A stretch of 64,000 bases of DNA, from the NCBI RefSeq assembly GCF_903645295.1, contig NZ_CAHJXM010000001.1, positions 1,117,501-1,181,500 of the forward strand, in the 5' to 3' direction. A model generated the notes under the pieces. That model saw only the letters and a list, made by a program, of their open reading frames with translations, made no database searches and was not told where the DNA came from. Of this stretch, positions 45,282 through 54,455 are shown in pieces. The first letter of the stretch is position 1, and the number at the start of each line of letters is the position of its first letter. A program made the translations under genes and the position numbers. The DNA is from Bacillus sp. Marseille-Q1617. Its GTDB lineage: Bacteria > Bacillota > Bacilli > Bacillales > Bacillaceae_B.

Positions 45282-45311
45282 AATATCTTTGAGATATTTT
45301 TTTTGGGGTTA

Positions 45312-45329
45312 TATCTCAAATTCAAGATA
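45312..45329 (+). promoter_or_regulatory. MhqR-like box 2 upstream of wrbA
   Basis: TATCTCAAATTCAAGATA, matching box 1 at 14 of 18 positions. Between the boxes is a shorter TATCTTTGAGATA palindrome. The rest of the 250 nt to wrbA holds a 38-codon frame at 45346 with poor start context, which I do not call. Confidence 0.65.
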
Positions 45330-45578
45330 TTCAATTGAAGGATAAATGAATTTGAAACGTTTTGTTTGTGATTTCAATGGGAAGAAGGTAAAGAGGAAGT
45401 TTTTAGTGTATGAAGAAGCATTTGACTATTTGAGGCAGTTTTGTCGATTGTCCTGTATGTGATGCTTTAGTAATAGAAATGAAAATGCAGGTTTATGCTT
45501 GATAGCATACCCGCATACTAACTTATGTGTATCACCCATTTACTATATATTTTAGGAAAAAAGGAGAGATTTTTTATT

Positions 45579-46193
45579 ATGTCTAACGTAAAATTAGCGA
45601 TCATGTATTACAGTTCTACAGGAACGAACTACCAAATGGCAAAATGGGCTGAAGAAGCAGCAAAGGAAGCAGGAGCGGAAGTGAAATTACTTCGCTTTGA
45701 AGAAACGGCTCCCGAAGCAGCTATCTCATCGAATCCAGCTTGGGAAAAGCATTACAATGAAACAAAAGACAGCGTTCCGACAGTCACTCTTGACGATTTA
45801 GAGTGGGCAGATGCATACCTGTTCAATGTACCCACACGTTTCGGAAATGTCCCGTCTCAGGTGAAATCCTTCCTCGATACAACTGGCGGCCTTTGGTTCC
45901 AAGGAAAACTGGCTAACAAAGTGGTGAGTGCAACGTCCTCTGCAAGCAACTCGCATGGTGGTCAGGAGCAGACCGTTCTGGCGCTCTACACCACTATGAT
46001 GCACTGGGGTGCCATCATCGCTGCACCTGGATACACGGATGAATCATCATTCGCTACTGGAGGAAACCCATACGGTACAAGTGTAACGGTTGACCAGGAA
46101 GGTAATATGGTAGAAGGCGTAGAGCCAGCTGTAAAGCATCAGACCCGCCGTACGATCCAAGTAGCGGAAGCGATCAAGAACGGATTGAAATAA
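45579..46193 (+). CDS. wrbA: NAD(P)H:quinone oxidoreductase, WrbA family
   Basis: Flavodoxin-like quinone reductase of 204 residues performing two-electron quinone reduction, which avoids radical formation. FMN-binding segments are YYSSTGTNYQMAKWAEEAA, the loop PTRFGNVPSQVKSFLD and SNSHGGQEQTVLALYTTMMHWG. ATG 45579 follows AAGGAGA; an upstream in-frame ATG at 45525 would precede it. Two MhqR-like boxes suggest induction by quinones. Confidence 0.92.
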   Translation: MSNVKLAIMYYSSTGTNYQMAKWAEEAAKEAGAEVKLLRFEETAPEAAISSNPAWEKHYNETKDSVPTVTLDDLEWADAYLFNVPTRFGNVPSQVKSFLDTTGGLWFQGKLANKVVSATSSASNSHGGQEQTVLALYTTMMHWGAIIAAPGYTDESSFATGGNPYGTSVTVDQEGNMVEGVEPAVKHQTRRTIQVAEAIKNGLK

Positions 46194-46203
46194 TAGGAAA
46201 GAA

Positions 46204-46241
46204 AGAGTACCCGGCTGAAGCAGCCAGGGTGCTCTTTTTTT
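46204..46241 (+). terminator. Terminator after wrbA
   Basis: AGAGTACCC-GGCTG-AAG-CAGCC-GGGTGCTCT stem with T7. Confidence 0.9.
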
Positions 46242-46290
46242 GCGGGCAATTATAAGAAGGCGGCATGGTCTATACCGTTTCGGTTTGTTT

Positions 46291-46403
46291 TGTTGATAAA
46301 CTGATATTTTCGTTGATAAACCCGGGAAAACGTTGATAAGTCTGAGAAAACGTTGATAGCCCCGAAAAAACGTTGATATATCAATATTCACGTCTGTAAC
46401 ACC
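46291..46403 (+). repeat. Period-20 repeat array C, head CGTTGATAA
   Basis: Units start at 46291, 46311, 46331, 46351 and 46371 as TGTTGATAAA, CGTTGATAAA, CGTTGATAAG, CGTTGATAGC and CGTTGATATA; a decayed unit CGTCTGTAAC starts at 46391. Spacing is exactly 20 nt. Tails are variable, three of them ending in AAAA. It lies between convergent wrbA and yhcT, after the wrbA terminator. Confidence 0.85.
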
Positions 46404-46422
46404 AATCCACCAACATCCCACT

Positions 46423-46447
46423 AAAAAAACCGCTGCAAAAGCAGCGG
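46423..46447 (-). terminator. Terminator of yhcT
   Basis: On the minus strand CCGCTGC-TTTT-GCAGCGG followed by T7, just past the yhcT stop. Confidence 0.9.
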
Positions 46448-46461
46448 CGCAGCCAAAAAGA

Positions 46462-47352
46462 TTATTTCGACAAGCCAATATCATCCAGACATTCAGCCTC
46501 ACACTCAATTCTTTCACCTGTCAAAGGATGAGGAAATGCAATCCTTGCAGCATGCAAAGCCTGACGCCTAAATACAGGTTTACCCCCGTACAATGTATCT
46601 CCTGCTAATGGATGTCCGATATGACTCATATGGACCCGGATTTGGTGGGTACGCCCTGAATCCAGGACCACTTCTGCAAGAGTCATATTTCCCCTGTCTT
46701 CTAATACTTTATAATGTGTGACTGCTTTCTGACCCGATGGAGAGATTCTTCTTCTTGTGTTGTGATGACGATCCCTGCCTATTGGCTCGGAAATGGTGCC
46801 TTTCTTCTGCTTGAGCCTCCCGTGGACGAGTGCCAGATAAGTCCTTTTCACTTTACGCTCGATAAGCAGCCGGTCAAGAATTGCTTTGCTTAAAGGATGT
46901 TTAGCGAAAATGATTGCTCCGGAAGTGTCGCGGTCGAGCCTGTGAATATGCATCACCCTGCAGCTTTCTCCCTTTGCCTGAAAATGATAGGCGATCAGGT
47001 TTGCAAGGGTATCCGTATCACCTGGCTGGTTGGGGTGGGTATCTATGCCGGCAGTTTTATTTACGACAATCAAGTGATCATCTTCATAAAGGATATGAAG
47101 ATCACCATAAGAAGGAGGGACATCATAGTCCGTTTCTTTGAATAGGGTGATTTGGAGAAGGTCGCCGGGGGATAACGACTTATCCCATGGAAAATACTCG
47201 CCGTTTACTTTGATGTCCTTGTCCATTCTCATGGAATGAATGAGTTTTTTAGGGGCATGCCAATGATTCTTAAGGATGTGATCTATCGTTACATTTTTCC
47301 AATTGGCTGGTATCACTACTTGGTAGAGTGAACCTTTTCTCATTGTTTTCAT
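46462..47352 (-). CDS. yhcT: RluA-family RNA pseudouridine synthase, YhcT-like
   Basis: Isomerises uridine to pseudouridine in RNA. The 296-residue protein has an N-terminal S4-like region (IDHILKNHWHAPKKLIHSMR), the catalytic-Asp motif HRLDRDTSGAIIFAKH near residue 142, and the C-terminal SGRTHQIRVHMSHIGHPLAGD. ATG 47352 follows AAAGGAG. With yhcU divergent next to it, the position matches B. subtilis yhcT. Target RNA position unknown. Confidence 0.93.
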   Translation of the reverse strand: MKTMRKGSLYQVVIPANWKNVTIDHILKNHWHAPKKLIHSMRMDKDIKVNGEYFPWDKSLSPGDLLQITLFKETDYDVPPSYGDLHILYEDDHLIVVNKTAGIDTHPNQPGDTDTLANLIAYHFQAKGESCRVMHIHRLDRDTSGAIIFAKHPLSKAILDRLLIERKVKRTYLALVHGRLKQKKGTISEPIGRDRHHNTRRRISPSGQKAVTHYKVLEDRGNMTLAEVVLDSGRTHQIRVHMSHIGHPLAGDTLYGGKPVFRRQALHAARIAFPHPLTGERIECEAECLDDIGLSK

Positions 47353-47527
47353 CAAAAAGCTCCTTTAAATGACAAAAATCTTATACGTTGATGGGTATTT
47401 AATCCCATTTAAGCACCTGTTTTACCAAATTCATGGGTATAATTACCACACTTGAGGGGTCATATCTATGTTATTCTAAGTGTATCTATTACAGAGAGAT
47501 TACAACCATTACAAAGGTGGGTTATTG

Positions 47528-47923
47528 GTGAAGGTATTACTAGCTGCAACACATGAACAGGATACAAAAATCCAGGAATTAATCAGTCATATGTATTGTA
47601 CTATTTTCCCTGATTATTTCACAGACGAAGAAATAGAGCAATTTGAAGATATGGAAATTTTACATACGACAAATAGAAACTTTGAATATTGCGGTACATT
47701 GAAAGAAGCGTTCCAAGTGATTTCCAGTCTTCAGACGCTGATTTCAATCGTGGAATGCGGGGAGAGAGACGAAGTTTATGAGGATATGTTCTATCATAAT
47801 GTTCAAATCCTGCAAGGGTTTGGACTATTCTTTCCGTTGTCTTTCGATCAGTTTACAGATGAATCGGAATGCAAACACTCGCTAAGCGTTTATTCAAAAG
47901 CAGCCAACCAGCTGTTAATTTAG
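47528..47923 (+). CDS. yhcU: YhcU-like protein (DUF5365)
   Basis: A 131-residue cytosolic protein starting at GTG 47528 after AAAGGTGGG. It begins VKVLLAATHEQDTKIQELI and has an acidic middle (FPDYFTDEEIEQFEDMEIL) and a C-terminal SFDQFTDESECKHSLSV. Length and setting next to yhcT match B. subtilis YhcU. Function unknown. Confidence 0.85.
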   Translation: MKVLLAATHEQDTKIQELISHMYCTIFPDYFTDEEIEQFEDMEILHTTNRNFEYCGTLKEAFQVISSLQTLISIVECGERDEVYEDMFYHNVQILQGFGLFFPLSFDQFTDESECKHSLSVYSKAANQLLI

Positions 47924-48041
47924 TGATTGTTTAGAAAATTAGATTAATACGTTTTATCTTTGTCCGAGCGGGGAATATATCAAGTAACCAATTTTAATTT
48001 GAGGATACAGTGTATCTTCTCTTGAAATTCCTCCTCATGGA

Positions 48042-48079
48042 TAGGGACTGGCGAATGACTCGCCGGTCCCTCTTTTTTT
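48042..48079 (+). terminator. Terminator after yhcU
   Basis: AGGGAC-TGGCG / CGCC-GGTCCCT stem with T7, about 120 nt after the gene. Confidence 0.85.
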
Positions 48080-48086
48080 GGATAGT

Positions 48087-48129
48087 GAAGGCCCGCCTCT
48101 CCAGTTTTAAAGCATGGAGGGACGGGCCT
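48087..48129. terminator. Hairpin at the end of the thioredoxin-like gene, GGCCCG type
   Basis: AAGGCCCGCCTCTCCA...TGGAGGGACGGGCCTT stem. On the minus strand it follows the thioredoxin-like gene. Member of the recurrent family. Confidence 0.75.
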
Positions 48130-48142
48130 TAAACATTTAAAT

Positions 48143-48610
48143 TTATTTCACATTCTTCTCAAAGAAGCTTCTGAATTCTTCTTCAGGCTGACTTCCGACA
48201 ACACGGTCGACTTCTTCACCGTTTTTGAAATGCACTAGGGTAGGTGTGGCTTCAATTTGATAGTCCGTCCAGCCCTGCTCGAATTCCAGTACATTGTATT
48301 GAACCATGTCCACTCCCATTTCATCAGCAAGTGGAGCAAGGACAGGTGTGGTCTCTTTACAATGAGGGCAAGTGGAGCTATAGAAGTACACCGTCACATC
48401 TTCTTTATTTTCAAGCTTTTTATCAAGTTCTTCCGGGAGGATGACGTTTTGATAGTTGGGATCATCCAATAATTCCACGGTAGCAGGGTGAAGCTCGTCT
48501 TTTTTGAATTTATTTCCTTCTGCTTTTTGACTGTTCTGCATATTGGTCACGATGGCGATTGCAGCAAACAGTCCGATGACAACGGCTAAAAAGATAATGA
48601 TTTTCTTCAA
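48143..48610 (-). CDS. Membrane-anchored thioredoxin-like protein
   Basis: A 155-residue thiol-disulfide exchange protein. Residues 3-22 are a membrane anchor (KIIIFLAVVIGLFAAIAIV) and the thioredoxin fold outside has the redox motif CPHC (YFYSSTCPHCKETTPV) and cis-Pro segment IEATPTLVHFKNG. CPHC is the DsbA-type dipeptide, which favours an oxidase role. The DsbB-like gene lies just upstream with 1 nt between them, so the pair probably introduces disulfides into exported proteins. It is shorter than BdbD (about 220 residues). Confidence 0.9.
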   Translation of the reverse strand: MKKIIIFLAVVIGLFAAIAIVTNMQNSQKAEGNKFKKDELHPATVELLDDPNYQNVILPEELDKKLENKEDVTVYFYSSTCPHCKETTPVLAPLADEMGVDMVQYNVLEFEQGWTDYQIEATPTLVHFKNGEEVDRVVGSQPEEEFRSFFEKNVK

Positions 48611-48611
48611 A

Positions 48612-49037
48612 TTAATGATCCTCCTTTAGTGCTTTAAGCGTTAACAGACTTGCAATGAAGATGATACTGAATCCTGAAAGTGCCAGGAAGGGAATGGTCA
48701 TGAACCCCATCCAATTTATGTATTCGCCTGTACACGGCACGCGACCGCATGAAGGGGCGCTTTCGGAAAGAAATGATATCTTTTGAAGGGAGTAATGATA
48801 AATAGAAATAACCAGTCCAATTCCTGAAAAAATCAAAGAGTATAATGCAACTTTGAAATCTTTACGGACATAGGCAACCCCCAGAAGAATAACCAAGGGA
48901 TACATCAGGATACGCTGATACCAGCATAACTCGCATGGCTCATATTTCATCACTTCTGAAAAATACAAGCTGCCGAGGGTGGCTGTAAGTGAGGCGGCCC
49001 ATCCAAGGAAAAGAAGGGAATCTGCTTTTTTATTCAT
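48612..49037 (-). CDS. bdbC: Disulfide oxidoreductase BdbC (DsbB family)
   Basis: Four-span membrane protein of 141 residues that reoxidises the partner thiol oxidase and passes electrons to quinone. Redox pairs are CELC in YEPCELCWYQRILMYP near residue 37 and CGRVPC near 98. The thioredoxin-like gene follows after 1 nt. Binding site AAGAAAGG is weak. Transcribed away from yhcX. The 310 nt between the two genes hold only AT-rich DNA in which I see no gene. Confidence 0.93.
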   Translation of the reverse strand: MNKKADSLLFLGWAASLTATLGSLYFSEVMKYEPCELCWYQRILMYPLVILLGVAYVRKDFKVALYSLIFSGIGLVISIYHYSLQKISFLSESAPSCGRVPCTGEYINWMGFMTIPFLALSGFSIIFIASLLTLKALKEDH

Positions 49038-49350
49038 AAGGAAATCCTTTCTTGACGCATTTTTCTCTTACTATTATAAAGGTAAAACCATCCGTTCTGT
49101 TAAGAAAAGATGACCGTTTTTTATTATTTTTTGGTTAGGTATCTTTCCCCATTACTATATAGTAAGTTTTATTACACATTTGAGCAAATCATTTGCGCAA
49201 CCCGGGGTTCAAAATCCTTCTAAAATGATTCTTTTTTTTGGTAAAATAATATAGATTGCTAACCAGACTTTATTTTCATGCACTCATGAACTTCGTTTTA
49301 CACGTGCATGATAAGGGTATAACAACAGCGTACAGAGGAGTGATTTATAA

Positions 49351-50892
49351 GTGGCAGAAAAACTGGACTTATCTCAATTTGAAAAGAAAATGATCATACG
49401 TCCAATGGAACATAAGGACATCAAACATATAATCAGCATGCAGGAAGTTTGCTTCCCGGGCATGGAGCCATGGAAGGTGGAACACCTGGAAAGTCATTTG
49501 GATGTATTCCCGGATGGCCAGCTGGTGGCAGAACTTGATGGTGACATTATCGGATCCTGCTCGAGCTTGATTATTAACTTTGACGAGTACGATGATCGTC
49601 ATACCTGGGATGATGTCACGGACAACGGATACATAACCAACCACAATCCCGACGGATATAATCTTTATGGGATCGAAGTGATGGTCCACCCGGATTACCG
49701 CCGGATGAAAGTGGGGCACCGCCTGTATGAAGCACGTAAAGATCTTGCGCGTCAATGGAATTTAAAGAGTATCATCATCGGGGGGCGGATACCGAATTAT
49801 TATAAACATTCAGATGAAATGTCCCCGAGGGAATATGTGGATGCGGTAGGCCGGCACAAAATTTATGACCCTGTTCTGTCATTCCAATTACTGAACGGAT
49901 TCACCCTGATGCGTATCAATCCGAATTACCTGCCGGATGACAAACGGTCGCAGAAATATGCTACATTGATGGAATGGAATAATGTTGATTACCGTCCTTC
50001 AAGCAAGCGTCATTTTAAAACGAGTTATCCTGTACGGATTTGTGTGGTGCAATATATGATGCGTAAGATTAACTCGTTCGAAGAATTTGCAAATCAGGTA
50101 GAATATTTTACCGACGTAGCTTCTGATGCAAAGTCAGATTTTGTGGTATTCCCTGAGATTTTCACCACACAGCTCATGTCGTTTCTGAACATTAAATCCC
50201 CAAGCCTTGCAGTGAGGAAGCTGACTGATTTTACGGAAGAATATATTGAGCTCTTCACAGACTTGGCTGTCCGTTACAATGTCAATATCATCGGGGGATC
50301 TCACTTTGTTAAGGAAGAGGATGACGAAATTTATAATATTGCCTATTTGTTCCGCCGGGATGGAACCATCGAGAAGCAATATAAGATTCATATTACCCCA
50401 AATGAACGAAAATGGTGGGGTATCAGCCCTGGTGATTCAGTGAGGGTGTTTGATACAGACTGCGGTAAGATTGCCATACAAATCTGTTACGATATTGAAT
50501 TTCCTGAACTTGCCCGAATTGCAACGGATAAGGGGGCAAAGATCATCTTTACACCATTCTGTACAGAAGACCGCCAAGGCTATCTGCGCGTCCGTTACTG
50601 TGCGCAGGCACGTGCTGTTGAAAACCAGATCTACACGGTTATTTCAGGTACAGTCGGAAACCTGCCGCAAACGGAGAACATGGATATCCAATACGCTCAA
50701 TCGGGGATCTTTGCACCGTCTGACTTTGAATTTGCGCGTGATGGGATTGTCGGTGAAACCAACCCGAACATCGAAATGGTCATGATTGGGGATGTCGATT
50801 TGGAAGTGCTCAGGCGCCAACGCCAGTCCGGCACGGTCCGCCAGCTTAAAGACCGCCGACATGACGTATATGGTGTGAATTATAAGAAATAG
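49351..50892 (+). CDS. yhcX: GNAT acetyltransferase-nitrilase fusion, YhcX-like
   Basis: A 513-residue two-domain protein. Residues 14-215 form a GNAT domain (MIIRPMEHKDIKHIISMQEV, VMVHPDYRRMKVGHRLYEAR). Residues 225-505 form a carbon-nitrogen hydrolase with the Glu-Lys-Cys triad: FPEIFTTQ, YKIHITPNE and IQICYDIEFPEL. B. subtilis YhcX has the same fusion and neighbours. It may hydrolyse an amide or nitrile; substrate unknown. GTG start with GAGGAGTGA upstream. Confidence 0.94.
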   Translation: MAEKLDLSQFEKKMIIRPMEHKDIKHIISMQEVCFPGMEPWKVEHLESHLDVFPDGQLVAELDGDIIGSCSSLIINFDEYDDRHTWDDVTDNGYITNHNPDGYNLYGIEVMVHPDYRRMKVGHRLYEARKDLARQWNLKSIIIGGRIPNYYKHSDEMSPREYVDAVGRHKIYDPVLSFQLLNGFTLMRINPNYLPDDKRSQKYATLMEWNNVDYRPSSKRHFKTSYPVRICVVQYMMRKINSFEEFANQVEYFTDVASDAKSDFVVFPEIFTTQLMSFLNIKSPSLAVRKLTDFTEEYIELFTDLAVRYNVNIIGGSHFVKEEDDEIYNIAYLFRRDGTIEKQYKIHITPNERKWWGISPGDSVRVFDTDCGKIAIQICYDIEFPELARIATDKGAKIIFTPFCTEDRQGYLRVRYCAQARAVENQIYTVISGTVGNLPQTENMDIQYAQSGIFAPSDFEFARDGIVGETNPNIEMVMIGDVDLEVLRRQRQSGTVRQLKDRRHDVYGVNYKK

Positions 50893-50900
50893 TGCAGATT

Positions 50901-50942
50901 GAAAGACCCAAGGAACCAGATTTCTTCCTTGGGTCTTTTTTT
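50901..50942 (+). terminator. Terminator after yhcX
   Basis: AAAGACCCAAGGAA...TTCCTTGGGTCTTT stem with T7. Confidence 0.9.
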
Positions 50943-51033
50943 GTATGGTTGAGGAGTATTTTCATCATGCAATGCTGAATAATTCATGGACCCCTGAAAA
51001 ACAATAAACAATCAGAGTTGTTGAGGAGGGTTT

Positions 51034-51519
51034 ATGTTGGTCAACAAACTTATACTTTGGTTCATTCTAATTGCCCCTTGGTTAACATTGTTCTTTTTGA
51101 AAAAAGAAGTGGTGAAGCGATTTATGCCAGTTTCACTCCTTGCCTCGTTCATTATGCTCGTTTATAATCTTGTGGCTGAAAATCAGAACCATTGGATCAT
51201 AAATGTTTCGATCATCCCTTCCTTGGAGCCAGCTTTTGTGTCAGGTGTTTTTGGCGCATTCCCAGTCATCACTTTGTGGATATTCCGTTTTACTTTCGGG
51301 CACTTCTGGAGATATGCTGTGACAAATATTATTGCAGATTTTATGTTTGCTTTCTTTCCTATTCATTATGTATTACAAGATGTATTGGGGATTTATAATT
51401 TGATAAACATTACACCATTTGGAAGGTTCATTCTATTTATCACATTTGCCATGATTCTTTATGGTTTTCAGGTCTGGCTGGAGAAGGGGGATGACCCCCT
51501 GCCAAGGAAAATCCAATAG
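51034..51519 (+). CDS. Multi-span membrane protein of unknown function
   Basis: A 161-residue hydrophobic protein with about five membrane segments (LILWFILIAPWLTLFFL, FMPVSLLASFIMLVYNLV, FVSGVFGAFPVITLWIF, and two more). Binding site GAGGAGGG. No motif that I recognise; it resembles small integral proteins often annotated only as hypothetical in bacilli. It stands between the yhcX terminator and pgcA. The glp genes found here in B. subtilis are absent. Confidence 0.82.
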   Translation: MLVNKLILWFILIAPWLTLFFLKKEVVKRFMPVSLLASFIMLVYNLVAENQNHWIINVSIIPSLEPAFVSGVFGAFPVITLWIFRFTFGHFWRYAVTNIIADFMFAFFPIHYVLQDVLGIYNLINITPFGRFILFITFAMILYGFQVWLEKGDDPLPRKIQ

Positions 51520-51669
51520 TATAAAACAACTTAATACTCCCCTCCCCCTAACGAAATTATGCTAAAATAAGAACGGTTACATCGTGTCGGAATGTGACGG
51601 AAGGTTTTAAAAGGAATGCGGGTAACTATGATAGAATTAATTATTATACAGCATTAGGAGGGGATCGTT

Positions 51670-53403
51670 ATGAGTTGGCAATCAGCGTGGAAGAAGTGGA
51701 GTGACTATTTACATATCGATCGTGAAATAAACGATCATTTAGCTTCAATGAAGGAAGATGAAAAAGCATTGGAGGACGCTTTCTATAAGAACCTTGAATT
51801 CGGGACTGGCGGAATGAGAGGGGAAATCGGTCCTGGAACCAATCGCATGAACATATACACGGTTCGTAAAGCTTCAGAAGGTTTGGCCCGATATATTGAA
51901 AATGAAGGGGATGAAGCTAAAAGGAGAGGTGTGGCAATCGCTTACGATTCACGTCATAAATCTCCGGAGTTTGCAATGGAAGCAGCGAAAACACTTGCGA
52001 CTCATGGTATTCAAACCTATGTATTCGATGAACTTGCCCCTACCCCGGAGCTCTCATTTGCACTCCGGTATTTACATGCATTCTCAGGTATTGTGGTGAC
52101 AGCAAGTCATAATCCGCCTGAGTACAATGGATACAAAGTATACGGTGAGGACGGAGCACAATTGCCTCCGCATATTGCAGACGCCGTCATTGATAAAGTG
52201 AACGAAGTGGAAAATGAACTTGAAATTGAAGTCAAATCCGAAGAGGAATTGAAATCACAAGGTTTGATTAAGATGATTGGAGAAGAAATCCACCAATCCT
52301 ATCTTGATCACCTGATTTCCATTTCAGAAACGCCTCAAATCAGCAAAGAGGTGGATTTGAAAATTGTGTTCTCACCTCTGCATGGAACGGCTCTCAAGAT
52401 GGCTGAAAGAGGTTTGAATGCCCTCGGTTATGAACAGGTCCATGTTGTAAAAGAGCAGGCAAAACCCGATCCTGAGTTTTCGACTGTGAAATCTCCGAAT
52501 CCAGAGGATAAAGAAGCTTTCGAACTGGCTATCCGTGATGGAAAAGAAATGAATGCTGATATCTTAATTGCTACAGATCCAGATGCAGACCGCTTAGGGG
52601 TTGCCGTTAAAGGGAAAGACGGGGAATATGTCCTTCTTACCGGAAACCAGACAGGTGCCGTGCTCATGAACTATATTCTTTCCCGCAAGCAGGAAAAAGA
52701 GATGATTCCTGCTAATGGACGTGTCTTCAAAACGATTGTCACTTCTGAGTTAGGAAGAAAAGTGGCTGAACATTACGGTGCTTCGGTTGAAGACGTTCTG
52801 ACAGGCTTCAAATTCATCGGAGAAAAGATCAAGAAATATGAAGAAACCGGTGAATATACATTCCTGTTCGGTTATGAAGAAAGCTACGGCTATCTGATCG
52901 GGGATTTTGCACGTGATAAAGATGCGGTCCAAGCCGTATTGATGGCTGCAGAAGCGGCAGCATATTATAAAAAACAAGGCAAGACTCTGTATGATGTTCT
53001 CAACGAACTATATGAGCGTCATGGCTACTATCAGGAAGGGTTAAAGAGCCTGACCCTGAAAGGGAAAGAAGGGGCAGAGCAGATTCAGGGTATCCTTAAG
53101 AAATTCAGAGAGAAGCCTTTGGCTGAAGTGGCAGGTCTAAAAGTTTTATCAGCCGAAGATTATAAGACAAGCAAAAAAGTGGAACTCTCTACAGGAGCAG
53201 AAACAGCCATCACGCTTCCCGCTTCGAATGTATTGAAGTATTTCCTTGAAGACGGTTCATGGGTGTGTCTCCGCCCATCAGGTACAGAGCCGAAGATCAA
53301 GTTCTACTTCAGCGTCATAGGCAAAACCCAGGGGGAAAGTGACAAGAAATTAGCTTCCTTGACTGAAGATCTAATGGATAAGGTAGAAAGTATCATCCAG
53401 TAA
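51670..53403 (+). CDS. pgcA: Alpha-phosphoglucomutase
   Basis: Interconverts glucose 6-phosphate and glucose 1-phosphate for UDP-glucose, glycolipid and teichoic acid synthesis. The 577-residue protein has all four signatures: the phosphoserine loop [16 protein letters not shown] (Ser near 147), the metal loop [13 protein letters not shown] near 300, the sugar loop FGYEESYGY near 400 and the phosphate loop [12 protein letters not shown] near 537. B. subtilis calls it pgcA (yhxB) and yhcY follows, as here with one insertion. Confidence 0.96.
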   Translation: MSWQSAWKKWSDYLHIDREINDHLASMKEDEKALEDAFYKNLEFGTGGMRGEIGPGTNRMNIYTVRKASEGLARYIENEGDEAKRRGVAIAYDSRHKSPEFAMEAAKTLATHGIQTYVFDELAPTPELSFALRYLHAFSGIVVTASHNPPEYNGYKVYGEDGAQLPPHIADAVIDKVNEVENELEIEVKSEEELKSQGLIKMIGEEIHQSYLDHLISISETPQISKEVDLKIVFSPLHGTALKMAERGLNALGYEQVHVVKEQAKPDPEFSTVKSPNPEDKEAFELAIRDGKEMNADILIATDPDADRLGVAVKGKDGEYVLLTGNQTGAVLMNYILSRKQEKEMIPANGRVFKTIVTSELGRKVAEHYGASVEDVLTGFKFIGEKIKKYEETGEYTFLFGYEESYGYLIGDFARDKDAVQAVLMAAEAAAYYKKQGKTLYDVLNELYERHGYYQEGLKSLTLKGKEGAEQIQGILKKFREKPLAEVAGLKVLSAEDYKTSKKVELSTGAETAITLPASNVLKYFLEDGSWVCLRPSGTEPKIKFYFSVIGKTQGESDKKLASLTEDLMDKVESIIQ

Positions 53404-53407
53404 CCTT

Positions 53408-53449
53408 AAAAGGTCCGCCCTTATCACTTTGAGGGGACGGGCCTCGTTT
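53408..53449 (+). terminator. Imperfect GGCCCGTCC-type hairpin after pgcA
   Basis: AAGGTCCGCCCTT...GGGGACGGGCC with mismatches, followed by GTTTTCTTTTC. A decayed member of the terminator family. Confidence 0.55.
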
Positions 53450-53541
53450 TCTTTTCGGGTTGATGCATTCGTATAACCTTGCTCGGGTAAGAGATGCTAG
53501 ATAAGAGATGGATACAACATGGATAAAAAGGAGAATGAAGT

Positions 53542-54264
53542 ATGTTAAAAGACCAAGTGGCAATCATTACAGGCGCGTCCAGAGGAATCGGGCGTGAAAT
53601 TGCACAACAATTTTCAAAAGAAAGCACGAAACTATCACTGGCAGGCAGTTCTGAAGATATACATAAAGCAGCTCAAGATCTGAAAGAGAGCGGATTTGAA
53701 CACGTGATTTCCATCCAGGCGGATGTGTCTAAAGAAGAAGACGTCCAAAAAATTATTGATGAAACACTTTCTTCATACGGAAAAATAGATATTCTGGTCA
53801 ATAATGCGGGTGTTGGATTCTTTAAACCGACTGAAGAAGTAACCGCAGAAGAGTGGAAGAAAATCTTCGATGTAAATGTCCAAGGTGTCTTCCTGTGCTC
53901 AAAAGCTGTTCTGCCGCATATGAAAGAACAAAAATTCGGCACGATCATCACCATCTCTTCAGATGTGGCACGATACACCATCCCTAACGGATCGGCATAT
54001 GTGTCGACTAAATATGCAGTCCAGGGCTTCTGCGGTTCACTTGCACAGGAAGTAAGAGAGTATGGGATAAGGGTCGGTACCATCAATCCTGGTATGGTCG
54101 ATACCTACTTTGCTGAATCGAAGCAGGGTCTTCCTGAAAAAGAAGACTGGCTGAAGGTAGAGGACATCGCTAAATCTGTCATTTACATGGCTTCGGCTCC
54201 CAAGCATATGCTGATTGACGAGATCAAGATCCATCCATTTGCACAGGATTATCCAATTGCATAA
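53542..54264 (+). CDS. Short-chain dehydrogenase/reductase
   Basis: NAD(P)-dependent oxidoreductase of 240 residues: cofactor motif TGASRGIGREIAQ near residue 11, NNAGVGF near 87, and the catalytic Ser-Tyr-Lys with YVSTK near 152. FabG-like SDRs act on many ketones and alcohols; substrate unknown. It sits between pgcA and yhcY with good binding site AAAAGGAGA. A terminator follows. Confidence 0.92.
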   Translation: MLKDQVAIITGASRGIGREIAQQFSKESTKLSLAGSSEDIHKAAQDLKESGFEHVISIQADVSKEEDVQKIIDETLSSYGKIDILVNNAGVGFFKPTEEVTAEEWKKIFDVNVQGVFLCSKAVLPHMKEQKFGTIITISSDVARYTIPNGSAYVSTKYAVQGFCGSLAQEVREYGIRVGTINPGMVDTYFAESKQGLPEKEDWLKVEDIAKSVIYMASAPKHMLIDEIKIHPFAQDYPIA

Positions 54265-54275
54265 TTTCTACTGAG

Positions 54276-54308
54276 GAGCGGTGAATCATGCCGCTCTCTT
54301 TTTTTTTG
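54276..54308 (+). terminator. Terminator after the SDR gene
   Basis: GAGCGG-TGAATCATG-CCGCTC followed by T8. Confidence 0.88.
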
Positions 54309-54314
54309 GAAAGT

Positions 54315-54455
54315 GTGCGATATTAGGCGTTTTTTTGTCGAACGGTCGATATCTTTTATTTTTGGTCGATAAAATCAAAATGGACGATAAAAATAGAAAT
54401 CGGACGATAAAAAATCATTTTAGCCGATAAATAAAAAAAACGGACGATATCTATT
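54315..54455 (+). repeat. Period-20 repeat array D, head GGACGATAAA
   Basis: CGATA cores at 54347, 54367, 54385, 54405, 54425 and 54445 (spacings 20, 18, 20, 20, 20). The heads are GGTCGATAT, GGTCGATAA, GGACGATAA, GGACGATAA, AGCCGATAA and GGACGATAT; tails are A/T-rich. Two looser CGAT/TCGA matches precede at 54318 and 54339. It lies after the SDR terminator and before yhcY. Confidence 0.8.

Noticed and set aside
45346..45462. A 38-codon plus-strand frame between the MhqR-like boxes and wrbA
   Set aside because: The AAGGA is only two or three bases from ATG, no terminator follows and the peptide is not recognisable. It could be a remnant.
46291..46403. CRISPR array
   Set aside because: The conserved part is only about 10 nt with 10-nt intervals, shorter than any CRISPR repeat-spacer unit, and there are no cas genes. 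The same holds for the other four arrays.
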